Assembly: GCA_022606135.1 (NCBI GenBank)
Contig: JABYQN010000009.1
Location: forward strand, 1,203,001-1,267,000
DNA from: Fomes fomentarius
Lineage: Eukaryota; Basidiomycota; Agaricomycetes; Polyporales; Polyporaceae
DNA: 64,000 nt
Direction of reading: 5' to 3'
Positions 12,032-23,533 of the stretch are shown one piece after another. Under the pieces are notes generated by a model that was given only the letters and a program-made list of their open reading frames with translations, searched no databases and was not told where the DNA came from. The position numbers and the translations under genes were made by a program. Every line of letters begins with the position of its first letter. Positions within the stretch are counted from its first letter, which is position 1.

Positions 12032-14387
12032 ATGGGGTCAAATACTGCCTTGGCAATGCAGGCGCAAGTCCTTCATCGCCTCCTTACTCACAATGCGAAA
12101 CTGCTCGCTAAGAATACAGCCGCACTCAAGGAATGGCAGATAGTACGTTCTCGCTGCTCTTACTCCAGCGTTCTTAGGTATTTTGCTCACAGTTTCCTTG
12201 CGTAGGGTCCTTCTTCGCACCCCAGTTTCCTCCCGATACAGGCGGCTATATTGGAGCTTGCAATAGCAGATAGCGTGTCTTTAACCGCCGCAACGTCTAG
12301 TAATGCTCAGCGCAAGGTGTGCTTTTACTGACACTGTATAATTGTCCTTACTCAATGCAATCTGCTCAGATCACCCATTCAGCACTACTGATGAAGTTGG
12401 TGAAGAGAGTGCAAATGGTGCTCGAAGACGCGGCTTTGCTACAAAATGCTGCAGACTCTTCGGGGACCGGTGAAGATGACGGCACTGGAAAGGAGATTGT
12501 TGAGGAGGAGGAGGAGGAGGTGAGCCTCACATACAAGCAACAGGATCGCATGCAATAGTCTCATCTGCGTCCCCTTAAGCCCGAGCTGCAAACAATAACT
12601 ACCAGCTTCGCGATGGAACTGCTCTCAGACATAAGCGACCTTATCGACGACAATGCCTCGGCGCGATCCACACAAGAGATCTCGATCTCTGACGCGAGTG
12701 AAGACAGCTCAGTACGTCTTATACCCCGAGCTGCGTCTAACATACCCTGGATGATGATATTTGTAGTTGAACATGTCGAAACCTCAGTTTGTGAAGTCGT
12801 TGCTCAAGGCACTTCGAATCTGCGTCGAAAATTCAAGAGTAGGTGTTCGTCGTTGTGATTCCTACGACCTCTGCCCGCTGACCAGCGCGATACCTCTGTG
12901 TGTTGTGGCACGGAAACTCTCTAGAAGGCGGAGAAGAGGTATCTCCAGGCGCGGATAAATCATTTGGAAACAGAACAAGCCAAGCTAGAGGCAGAGAAGG
13001 CCCTCCAGTCAATGACCACCGAACTTGATCAGTTGAACTCTGTACATGCGGAGACAGAGGAAGAGGTGAGTGTTTATGCATCTCATACCCTCGCCTGGAG
13101 GGCTGTTGACACTAATCGACGACTAGCTTGCTTCCGAGAGGAGAACTGCGGAACAATTGACGACAGAGAATATTCTGCTAGTACAAGCTCATGAGCTTCG
13201 GGCACGTCAGCAAGGAATGGAAATGCGCGTGAGTTTGTGGTACCAGCAGTTGACCTTAGTTATGAATCCTCATCGAACTAGGTATCGCAGGACTCCGTTT
13301 CGTCGTCGCAACCCCCCAACTCACAGGACTCAGCTTCGGCGTCCCGCAAACGAAAGAGCCGATGGCATCATTTTCTGGATCTTCCGTCATGGGGCCTACA
13401 GCTCCCTCCAGGTAGAGCACGAGCAGCCGCCCGTTTACCAACCGTTGAGGTCACATTGCCTGAGGGAGAAGACGTACTCGCAGTGTTCTCACAGGACTCG
13501 CTTGGACATATACTCGGAGTATCCAGACACTCCATTTTCGCCCGGTGAGTGCCTCAGGATGAGCACGAATCGAATACAGTCTGACTATGAATCCTCGTTC
13601 AGTGTCGGTCAGGACACGCATCCCTTTGGTGCGATGTATGGTATCACTGATTACCTGCTGACCATCTTGGAGGAGCATCCCTGGGCACCTACATGCCCTG
13701 GTCAACACGGCTACGTTGTGGTAGGACTAAGGGGCGAGAAAGACTTATTCAAGGACGGCCAGTGCAAACATCTCTTCGCCGGGGTAGGAAAGCAATATCA
13801 TTATTGCGGCTGGTACAAGATGATCATCGACGAACCCTTGGGACCAGACGAATGGGTCATGCTCCCTCCGACGGTAACGTTTTGCTCGTACTGGTCCGTC
13901 CTATCATCTAATTAAAGCATCCCATGCCAATTCTTAGGTCAAACGAACACTCCTCGACAAATGTGCTGAACGTGGGCAGACAACAGAAGCAAAATGCATG
14001 CGTATGTACACCACTGGCGAGGGACGGTTCCCATGCGTCCGTCTGCAGTGCATCAAATTCGACGCTAGGTTCTATAAGAACCTTGTGTCTGAGAACGACG
14101 AGTACTTCAAGTCCCGTTACTTTCCGAGTTCGGATACCGCAGAGTGGAGAAACCCGGCCAAAAGGCGCAAGCTCTCGCATAGTGAGCATGCGAGTGGGTC
14201 AACCTTCCAGGTCGGATCGGTATCGACTACGACTAGTGCGGGCCCTGTGACTCCTTCGTCTTCGCGAATGTCGACCCCGATCTCCTCTTCACGGTCTGCC
14301 ACTCCAACACCGTCGCGTGGCTCGGGCCCTCCGTCGATCAAGGGCGAGGATGGAGATCACAACATCGACGACATGTACGCAGATTGA
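12032..14387 (+). CDS. 607-aa coiled-coil protein with conserved C-terminal module
   Basis: Ten exons: 12032-12142, 12206-12316, 12370-12519, 12559-12711, 12767-12838, 12925-13065, 13127-13228, 13282-13544, 13603-13873 and 13938-14387. All junctions are GT-AG and in phase. Residues 1-300 are helical, with an acidic Glu run and a coiled coil built from KAEKRYLQARINHLETEQ onward. Residues 300-360 are Ser/Arg-rich. Residues about 390-520 form a Cys/Trp/Tyr-rich globular region (HPWAPTCPGQHGYVVVGL; KQYHYCGWYKM; PDEWVMLPPTVK). This resembles the basidiomycete-restricted module known as DUF6697, a tentative call from memory. The tail is Ser/Thr/Pro-rich and acidic. No catalytic motif is visible; a nuclear scaffolding or chromatin role would be speculation. 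Confidence 0.85.
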
Positions 14388-15435
14388 TTAGGGTGGTTTA
14401 ATATCCGGGCTATGCAATAGGGTCGTTTGGGATCTTTGCGAGACGTGATATCGGGTTGTTATATCAGCTTCGACGCGGTCACGAAAGCTTGTGTCAATGC
14501 TGTGGGCAAGGGCCAATATACCAGGTCTCCGAGATGGTATGCACTTGTTATGCTAATGCTCGCATGGGACCCAACATAGGCTTCAGGTTCCCCGTACTTC
14601 TTTGCGAGAGAGACATACCAGATGCACCCTTAAGAGTAAGTCACAAACATCACAGCATGTCCAAAACGCCGTTACAATTGTACTAGTCACAACCTACGTC
14701 GGTGCGGAAGCAGTAACTGTTATCGTGGGTTGTACAGTTTGTGGAGGTTTTGCAGCTGCTCTGGCGTCGTTGTATCCCAGACTCGCACTCAGCCCCGAGC
14801 ACACCGGACGAACCTGACTTTGGCGAGATTGATGATGTATACGCTAAACAGTCCATTGAAGAAAGAGATCATGGCCTTCAATATCTCGCTGTGCCCAAGA
14901 CCGCCTCTGCCCGCCATGCATATATATACCAGAGGCAACTTTGCTCTCGGTTGTAACGGGCCGCGGCGTGAGGCCGATCGCGATCCGCCATCTTCAGCGG
15001 GCCAAGTCATGGGGACAATGACGTTATTCACATAAGGTATTCTGAATCTCCTCGAGCTCGAGTCGGCACCAATGCCAATACCATGCCACAACGATGGTCC
15101 TCTGCGGCCTTGCTTACTCAGACTGATGTAAATCTTCATCATGGCACTGCCACCTGTACTAGCGCCAGCACGTCGCAGTACATAAGTAGTAGCTTTACCA
15201 GCATACCACCACTGCCACTTCCTACTATTCTATCCACCAAGGCTCTTCAGTCCCTTACAGGTGAGTTGTGTCTTCGGCGGCGGCAAAGTGGTATCCTTGT
15301 TGAAGTCACATGGGGCTACTCCCTAACCCTTTTGGCACTGGCATATCCAGATCTTCCCATCTCACTGCCCATCGCTATACTTGCTTTCGCATCTCGAGAA
15401 CCACGAGCTCCTACCGACCTCCTTCCCTCACTCTT
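14388..15435. other. intergenic, possible 5' exons of next gene
   Basis: No convincing gene. An in-frame ATG at 15310 could extend the following gene by 42 codons. A splice-like donor at about 15261 and acceptor at about 15351 hint that an upstream exon exists, but I could not fix its frame. Confidence 0.4.
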
Positions 15436-16887
15436 ATGACCCTCACGAGAGAATACTCGAACGGTCGGTTTCCGCGGCCTCCCTTTCCCACCTCGCGATT
15501 GGAGGTGCTCTCCCGGTTCGAGCTACCTCATGCAACTCGAGAGTCCACTTCTGCGCTTCATTTTGTGCCGGGTGGCGCATGGCTTGTATCCCTTAGCAAC
15601 CGTTGGCCAAACTCCCTCTCCAAGACGGACCCAATATCTGCTCAGATTACTCTGTGGAACCTCCACAGCCTTGCGAGTCCCCGTTGTACGCTCAAGCTCA
15701 CAAGAGAAGATTTGAACTTCGATCAGAGCGCACTATTGGTAGACCGTGAATCCGGGATAGCTACTCTCGCTCTCACGTCTTCGCTGACTCTCGATGAACG
15801 CCGCACGTGGGTCGTCATTATGACAATTCATGATGTTACGCGACTGACAGTTGATGATTACAGGAAGCTTATCGTGTACCGCATTCCTCTGCTGGACGAG
15901 GAATCCTCAACGCACCTTGCAGAGCCAGAGGCGGTTATCAATGACTTATGGCTTCCGACTCATCCTTCTGCCGGTGAAGAGCCGGGTAGTGCTGTTATGG
16001 CACTCGAGCTCTCGAAGAGTGTGATTGCTTGTTCGATACGGGATTTATCACAGGTCGACGAAGACGAACAGTTCAAGCCCAAGATCCCGCCTGGAGGCAC
16101 CGATCAAATCTACCTTCTCCACACTCCCACAAGCAAGGGAAGATGGCTTCACCCCCGCTTCGTAGAGGTACTCTCTTCCTGCCCCTTCCGAGCTACCGTC
16201 GCACTGACGTGATTGCTCGCTATCCAGTCATTCTGCAGTGCGCGGGCGTTCATCCGCGACGATCGACTGTATCTGTTGGGCCGTACATCTACAACATACG
16301 TCGTGCGCGGTTATGCCTTCGAACCGGAGCTGCTCTTCGAGGGAGAAGAGGATCGCCATCTCGACCTTGGAGAGCCTCTCATCGAGTACGAATCCCCGCC
16401 TCTGCCGGATCCGGCCATTCCGTGGGGCTCAAGCGATTCCCAGACCGTATTCTTCGACCCTTCGTCTCACCTGTCTATCCTCGATCTTCGGAGCTGGTTC
16501 GGACAAGGGCACCTCGTTTGGTTCCCTCTGCGAGGGGAGAGCGCCAGTGATCCTCTGCCGCCGTCCACCGTGACAAAGTTGGAATGCGGGGTCCATTTGC
16601 CAACGAACGGCTGCTTCGCTCCCCGTTGGTTAGGCAGAGACGAGGCGAGAATCTTCTCGTGGGACGACGACAGCTCAGATGACGACTGTTTCATGCGTCT
16701 AAAGCTCGCAACAGGAGATCGCTCTTCGGGAGCGATACAGCTTGACGGGGAGTACCTGGCCGGTGACGTCGGAGCTGAGAAGTACTCATCGTTCAATACT
16801 CGGGTAATCGCTGTGGATGTGGAGTCTGGGCGCATGTGCGTCGCTGGAGACAAGCAGATAGTGGTTGCTCGTGTTCGGGATGAATGA
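15436..16887 (+). CDS. 463-aa protein, possibly F-box-associated propeller
   Basis: Two exons, 15436-16167 and 16228-16887, with a 60-nt phase-0 intron. The product is about 463 aa of alternating beta-type hydrophobic stretches and loops. Examples are SALHFVPGGAWLVSLSNRW, QITLWNLHSL and, near the end, SGRMCVAGDKQIVVARV. That texture and the opening '...FVPGGxWLVSLS...' phrase are common in Agaricomycete F-box proteins whose C-terminal half is a degenerate beta-propeller. I see no F-box at the N-terminus here. Either the F-box exon lies upstream and was missed, or the protein lacks it. No signal peptide or catalytic motif. ATG 15310 is an alternative start in the same frame. Confidence 0.75.
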
Positions 16888-17208
16888 TATCACTCGTTGT
16901 TCGTTCTACAAGGTGAGCAAGCATATCTTGCCTCCTTCAATCGTGCATCGCTGATAGATATTATAACCTTAACGTCACACTTATCGTTGTTCACCATACG
17001 CAGCAGTAATATTAACACCCTGCTCAAGCCAATGCAATTCATTTTTCAGAGTACAAAAGCTAAGGACGCCTCGAAACCACGTCATGACCTCGAGGGCAAC
17101 GGTAAGACATTGGGGTGTGTTAATATGTGTGCCCCCAGATCAATGCTATGACGAATCATTAGAACTGCTGACATGACTCGAAGCAGTAGCCTCACCTCCA
17201 AGATCTGC
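16888..17208. other. convergent intergenic gap
   Basis: The gap lies between the stop codons of two convergent genes and probably contains both 3' UTRs. No feature is recognised. Confidence 0.6.
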
Positions 17209-17810
17209 TCAAACGTTCTGAGGGTTGACGTACGCCGCGATACCCTCGTCGGAGTAACCCAAGAGCGTGATTGCACGGTTCCTCTCCGCCGCATTCGTGG
17301 TGTAGAAATGGTCGGTTCCTCCAGGACTGTACATCCTGTAGAGGGGCACAGTGGCGCAGTAGGCACTAGGGTAGACGTAGGCAGCGATGCCCTCGTCCGC
17401 GTAGCCCAAGTTGTTGATCGCGTTGGCCCGTTCGTTGGCGTTGGTCGTGTAGAAGTGGTCGGTCGCGCCAGGGGAGTACAAGCGGTACAGCGGGGTGGTG
17501 TACGGGGCCTGCCAGGATAGCACGGAGCCGGCGCTGCCCTCATCGGCGTAGCCAAGGTTCCCCACCGCGTTCTGCATCTCTGCAGCATTGGTGGTGTAGA
17601 AGTGGTCGACTGCCCCCGGGCTGTATCCGCGGTGCAGAGGGACGGTTGCGTAGCCGCACGTTTGTTCTGCGCGGCCCTGTGGAGAGGAGGATGAGAGCGC
17701 AGCCGCAGAGCCTGATGTCCTGGCATACTGACCTCAACCTCAGCGGCGGGAAGGGCCTGTCCTTGCAGGGCGAGGACGGAAGCGAGGAGGACGGCGAAGG
17801 CGAACTTCAT
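17209..17810 (-). CDS. secreted three-repeat protein (DUF5648-like)
   Basis: Two exons, 17810-17733 and 17676-17209, with a 56-nt phase-0 intron; 181 aa. The N-terminus MKFAFAVLLASVLALQGQA is a clear signal peptide. The mature protein is three tandem repeats of about 45 residues with the core [L]-[YH]-R-x-[YL]-[YS]-S-P-G-x-x-D-H-F-Y-T-T-N, then an Ala/Glu helix, then LGYxDEG. Examples are LYRLYSPGATDHFYTTN and LYRMYSPGGTDHFYTTN. This matches the repeat family I know as DUF5648, found in secreted fungal and bacterial proteins and often linked to carbohydrate-active or lipase-like domains. Here the repeats stand alone. Its molecular role is unknown. A TATA box 80 bases upstream suggests a strong, regulated promoter. 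Confidence 0.9.
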
Positions 17811-17889
17811 GGTTGTGTTAGGTTATGACTGTGGTAGAGTGCTGCTGCTGATGACTGTGCTGCTTGCTGACCGTCGAGAGCCGTTACCC

Positions 17890-17898
17890 TTTATATAT
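17890..17898 (-). promoter_or_regulatory. TATA box for the repeat-protein gene
   Basis: Read on the minus strand, TATATAAAG lies about 80 bases upstream of the ATG at 17810, the usual distance for fungal TATA boxes. Confidence 0.65.
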
Positions 17899-18625
17899 GC
17901 TGGGTCCTTCGGCGATAGAGCCCAAAGCGCGCATGGTCCCATTAGCCTTTGACTCTGACGAAAAGCGGGTGCCCCGCACGACGTGTCGTGTCACGCAAGT
18001 TGCGGTCGGCCTCGGTGACCGGTTTGCCACAATTGACATCGCGTCCGTGAGCATCCACCGGAAGTCTACCGGAGCGACACCGCATATCTGCCAGTCACTG
18101 GGGCTTCTGGCCAGCAGAAGAAGGCTAAACCGACACAAGCACAGCCGAAGAAGGGAAGTGCGGTTGCGGCTGGAATAGAACATTAGGTTTCAGTTGGTAT
18201 ACCAATACACCGGGCGCACAGTCCGATCCAGCAGCCGCGTGCATGAATAAGAACCGGGAGCATGACACAAAGATTGACCAGGTGTTGGTTATTGGCCTGC
18301 ATTACTGTCTAATAAGCTCATCGGGGTTGTTGAGGAACAGCCGAAATGAGTGGCCTACCCAAGTTCCAAGTTCCTTCGAAGACTCGGTGAATCGTGCTTC
18401 GTCGCTGGCAGTGCCAGGTGACGTGGGGCTTGAACGGCCGTCAAGAGCATCTGGATTTGACGTTGGCATCAGGAATCGAATTGCGACTTCGTAGAGAATT
18501 CCGGAGAGATCGGATACTTGTCATGTGTTCGCCCATCAGTATATCTCAACGGGGACAACCTGACTAGTGACATAGGTACTTCTCATAGACCCGGAGCTAT
18601 CGGGCATGTGCGTTGAACGACGTGC
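17899..18625. other. intergenic
   Basis: Upstream of the repeat-protein gene; short frames only and no recognised feature. Confidence 0.5.
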
Positions 18626-18911
18626 TTAGCATTGCTTGCACCCATTCATAGGGTGTTGGGATCTACTCGGCCATGGAGAGACGTTCGCCGCGCTCGTAGT
18701 ATTAGAAATGATCGGTCCCAGAAGGACTGCACATCCTGCAGGACAAGGGGCACAGTGCCGCAGATGTTGGACAGTCTGGTTGGCTGAGTAGACGTACGCG
18801 ACGATCATGGTATCCCTGGCTTGGGTCGTTGTCCTTTCTTGGAGCTGGCGAGGACAGGACGAACGCCGCGCCGCCTTCGGAAACATAACCAAGGCGTGTT
18901 ATGTCGCCCAC
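18626..18911 (-). pseudogene. decayed copy of the DUF5648-like repeat gene
   Basis: On the minus strand, pieces matching the neighbouring repeat protein appear in different frames. First comes a LGYVSEGGAAF segment resembling LGYADEGSAG. A separate frame follows with AYVYSANQT, like AYVYPSAY. The next piece is CSPSGTDHF in one frame, whose TTSAAN continuation lies in the other. Frameshifts and stops break the order, and no signal peptide is seen. The remnant is therefore a diverged, inactive relative of the gene at 17209-17810 and probably a local duplicate. I could not find its 5' half. Confidence 0.7.
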
Positions 18912-21451
18912 TTGGTTCTGGGCGGAGTAAATGCATATGCATGAAATCGTAGCACCCCACTTAGTTGCCGAGGAGGTGAAATGAATGAGTCCTCAATAAA
19001 TCAATAATACAACGCGCAACGAGCCGGGCACTAGACGGATTCAACACGAAGGCTCCAATCCTGGATGAGCCTGCATCCAGCTGGAGATCATCTCGAGCGC
19101 ACCGGCCTTGAAAAGGTCCGAAGTAGTGAGAGTGTGGTCTCATAACTGATGTCTATCGAAAAGAGGTCGGCTGATACAATACAGCGTCTCAGACGCCACT
19201 CGTTCCAAGTCTCTGAAACTCCGCAAAAGTCTTGGTGCCAGTCCCAGAGAGATTACCAAAGGCGATGAAGCCGCAGTGTTGACTCGATGACGCCTGAAAG
19301 TCCTCTAAATCCAATCGGGTCGACTTGGTTTGACCTGTAGGATCACACAGCCATATTTCTGCGTGCGAAACCCTACCTGGCAACTTGAGGTCGATGCAAG
19401 CCTCGAGGATCCGAACGTGTTCCCGTGCATATCATATGGCCGGATATACCTTGCATTTAGGGAAGGCGTGTCCAAGACGGATGCTGACTCGGAGTGCAAA
19501 ATTTCAACTACTATTCAGTTCATCAGTCAATACACTCCCCTCCCAAAACCACATCGGAACGGGGGGAAGATGATCGAGCATGTCACTCACAATCAACTCG
19601 AAGAATGTACAAGTCTGATTGATTTAACGCGCTGGGATTCCCTGCGGGCTGTCCACTCGGATGCTGCGTCAAGTGGCGGGCTGAGGACTTACGTCCGAGG
19701 TCGATTAGTAGGCGTGGCACGCTGCGTGTCACAGACCATGTGGTAGGAAACGTTGTCGACATCAGTGGAGTTATGTCACTTTGAGCCAAGGGAGGCCCAG
19801 CGTGACCCAGCATACCCTTAACCCTCCTGCCGCTCATGATCAGATCTCAACGTCCAGCACTCCGACCTCCACGGCATGGATGCTCAATGCGTAGTAGAGC
19901 AAGACTCATCAGATGACTAGCATCGCAGGCTGAACCAGACCTTCTGTAGCGACGAACGAGCGTCAAGAAACCGATCTGACTGCAAGAGACTCTTGACAAG
20001 GGCACACAAGTCGACCAGGACGTCTAATGGTAAACCAGGGCCGCAGGGCCATCTTGAGCCGTTTAGTGACTCTATCTAGAAAGCAGGTCATACAGTCTGC
20101 CATAGCTATATGTCGTACTACTTGGGTCAACATATCAAACCTTCGCGAGCTTTGTACATGATGGTCAGCTTGTTGCCCTTCGCTGGTATGCCCTGTTCAT
20201 GACTAAGTGCGTGCTCTTATCACTCTCAAAAACACCAATTTTTCACATACATTTCGTATCATACAAAACGGTCCTCCGTCTCAGCGCTGGGAATTGCATC
20301 ACAAAAGCTGTCCAAGACGTACTAAGCACTTGATGCCATGAATGTCTGAACAGTGAGCGCCCATTGGAGCTGTCACGAAAATGTCAGGTTGCGGGATCGA
20401 CTGACGGGAGAAATGACGTCCTGAGAAGCTCATCTAGGTAACTCATATGGCTGCATACCTTTTCGACCTGCAGGACCGACGTGGTTCAAGGGTGTGGCGG
20501 GGCAGCGTACACATGAGGAGATATTAAGGAAAACAGACACGCGGAAGGTCAAATAGAACGCAGCTATTGAACGGGAGGCGGGGCAGTGTTGCACTTCATC
20601 AGTTAGAAGATGTTCTAACAGTCAACACTTACTCTCCGGCTCCGGAACCACATTCGGGATATGGAGTTGGCGATAGGCTGTGATACACAATTTATCATCT
20701 CGACCCTATATACTTAGACCTTTGAATGATCACCAGGCTGTGATTCCCCACACCCATCCGCTGATGAGAACACCGGTCCTTGGATTCGGATGACCAATCG
20801 TAAACATCACGCAAACAGATGGAAGCCAACGATGAACAGGAGGATCGACTTCACCTTGATGAGCTGAAGTTGCTTGTCTAGCGAAGCGTCTGGAGAGTCG
20901 GAGGACTTGAAACTTGAGGGCCCGAGGGTACGAGATGTTGGGAAGAAATCTTGGCCTTGACGGTAAACTCGTGGGCCACAGACCCGCGAACTGTGGAACG
21001 ATACACCAAAACAAGTCAGAAATACAGAACAAAGCACCGGGCTACTCGTACAACGGCCATCTTCGCCGCTAAAGACATCGTACATAACGGAGAGACAGAT
21101 AGGAAAGCGACAACTCTGGGCTATCGCAGAGACTAGGGGAAAGATAAGTGAACGTAGCAGCCTCCACTCGGGGGCATTCTGATAGACCACGCAACACCTT
21201 CGAGCAGCGGCAGTGACACTCATAGTATCTACTCCGACACACCAAGCTGTCTTGAGGTCTTGCCCCCGTCCCTCACCACCCCACCATCCACTACCCTCCC
21301 ACATACCTCCAGGAACCTATAGACGACACTCTGAGACTACACTTTGACCATCGCTTACCATTACCGTCACAGTCTATTCTTCCTCCACCGCTCAAGCACT
21401 TTCCCCAGCTCGTTCCACGGCCATAGGTGTGCTTGGTGCTTTGCTTGAAGG
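18912..21451. other. 2.5 kb without a supported gene
   Basis: Open frames at 19189-19499 (minus), 19330-19746 (plus) and 20730-21304 (minus) show no family signature. I could not connect the two minus-strand frames at 19189-19499 by an in-phase splice. Possibly more decayed sequence. Confidence 0.5.
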
Positions 21452-22981
21452 TCAAAGCTCCATAGGCACAGAACTGTGGCCGTCTTTCAATGCGTCGCCA
21501 GTCATTTGGCCGATCTTCATGAACGCATCGAAGAGAGCGGGTACAACGAATGGCTGTTTGCACTCGCGCGTCGTGTCTTTCATCATGCTCTCGAGTTCGC
21601 CCCGCCGCACGCGCTCCGCTCGGAGGAGCGCCTCGGAAAGTCTCCGGGCCTGTTGTTCGCGATTCAAGTCCTCGCGCAAGGCTGCTCGCGTCGGTCAATG
21701 TGAACGACGATGTGCACGGGCACGGGCAGAGATCGACATGTGAGAGATCTGTCACGACTTGGAGCAAAGGTCTTAGGAAGATGATGACGTACCAGCGATT
21801 TCATCCTCAAATTCCTTCACGCGCTCGGAGCCCGCGCTCTCCAATGGAGTTACCGGCTGCCCGAGAGCCTGCAACTCCGACACCAGGCTGCTCTCTCGTG
21901 CTTGAAGCGCTGTGATTTGTCGGCGAACATCCCACAGCTCGCGAGTCGCCGTATGTACCGCCGGCCCTCGCGAAGCAGGGACAGGAGTGGATGACGTAGG
22001 CCTGGGCGTAGCTAGCCCAGCAGCGTTGCCGTTGATATTGGCGGAAGAAGTCAACGCAGACGCAGCGACCCCGCCTGATGCGGGAAGCTGAACGTTTGCG
22101 AAGACGGGACGGACCGGAATAGCACTCGCACTGGTGGCTGGGATAGAGCTGCTCCCGGAGCCCGTGACTGCGCGATTAGCCAAGGTCGGCTGCCCAGACA
22201 ACAAAGCCTGTGCACTGGCAGATTTGACCCCTGCTTTCTCGAGCAGGGCTTGTAAGTTCGGAATCGATGGCTGCGCAGTAGGCAAACTCGCAGGTGAACG
22301 TAGCAAAGCAGATAGATCGGCTGCAGATACAGGTTCAACTTTCACCGGTGACTGGGAATCGTTCGCATTCAGTACGTGCAGACCGCCAACGGCCAGGAGC
22401 TATATATAACTCACTGGAATGCTGGGGCTCTTCTGCATCAGGGATTGAAACGCAGAAGACTGACTCAGTTGCTTCAGCGTCTGCTGAGTCACGTCCAGGA
22501 CATCGTCTGCGGGAGGCGTGTGTTCCCCTCCAGTTGACATTTCAACATCTCTTGAGCCATGTTCCGCATAGTAGCCAGAACCGTAAACAGAAGCATCTGC
22601 ACCACTTATGCGCTGAGATAGCGGTGTAACCGCCTTCCGTGCTTGAGAGATGACGGTAGGATACTTTGGGGCTTTCCCAAACGGCTTATAGTTCGGATTA
22701 TTCGGATTCTGAAAGTCCGCCTGCTTGTTGTACGTCTTCGGCTTATACGGCTTGTTGGCGAGGGAGGTGGTATGCATGATGCCGCTGAAGTGGAGAAGAA
22801 CGAGAACGTGAGGCTATGAGAACTGACCTTAAGAGCGATATGCCCACGTACTCTTCGTTCAGGGAGATGTATCGTCTTCGCATCAAAGCTCAGAGAGGGA
22901 TATAGCTATATGCGTGTGATCCACTTACATTCCGCGGTCAAGCAAGGTATGAGCCTCAGCTTTGGCCCTGATGAATGCACT
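21452..22981 (-). CDS. hypothetical Pro/Ser/Ala-rich protein with C-terminal coiled coil
   Basis: The core is three exons, 22777-22415, 22351-21793 and 21681-21452, giving 383 aa from ATG 22777. Two further upstream pieces join cleanly in phase: 22981-22929 and 22875-22828. They read RAKAEAHTLLDRG, then RYISLNEEYVGIS, then SGIMHTTSLANKPYKP, so the real start is probably upstream, perhaps in a frame beginning near 23255. The N-terminal part is basic and Tyr/Pro/Asn-rich, the middle is low-complexity Ala/Ser/Pro, and the last 90 residues form a charged helix (REDLNREQQARRLSEALLRA). I do not recognise it. Divergently oriented to ORC5. Confidence 0.7.
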
Positions 22982-23533
22982 CTGGATTGTGTGATGTATA
23001 TCCTGATAACGGGACGAAAGATGAATGCCAAGGGTTGCAGAGAGCGGCACAAATGGTACCCACGCTATCTCTATCGACGTGCCACACACATAGCATGAAG
23101 CCCGACTTCTCTATCGGCTTCTGCTCATGGGGCATAGGAAAGTTGAAATGTTCCAGATCATCGATCAAGCCTTTGGTGTATTCTGCAGCTTGGTCCTCTC
23201 GCAACAGTAGACGAGCGCGTTCCCCGATGTACTGCACACGAACGACGAGCTTCATGCGCAAGAGCAGATCTTTCAATCAACAGAAATCGCGAGCGTTGAT
23301 GCAGCCCCAGGGCAGATAAGAGGAGTCGACTGACGATCAGAAGGTGAGAAGGTGAAGAAAACAACAGACTAAGGCCGAGCCACATTGCCAACGGGCGCTC
23401 GATGTATGCATTGACCCGCATCACGTGACCTATTTCTGAGCGCTCGGACGACGCACCGCGCGCTATTAGTATGATAAACTGGAACTTCTCGCCACAGCGG
23501 CCACTAGATTCTCAATCTCCATACACTCTCAAC
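22982..23533. other. divergent promoter region, possible 5' exon on minus strand
   Basis: The minus-strand frame 23276-23064 (KLVVRVQYIGERARLLLRE) may be the first exon of the preceding gene. A phase-0 donor (gtgggt) sits at 23063. The remainder, about 280 bases, would then be a shared divergent promoter with ORC5. Confidence 0.4.

Noticed and set aside
17082..17810. A single 242-codon reading of the repeat gene
   Set aside because: It reads through the intron into a wrong frame; splicing at 17732/17677 restores the three repeats.
19189..19499. Two minus-strand frames that seemed to form one small secreted gene
   Set aside because: I could not find a donor and acceptor with matching phase; kept only as possible relic.
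20730..21304. 165-codon minus-strand frame
   Set aside because: No domain, no splice support and no plausible relation to neighbours; looks like a chance frame.
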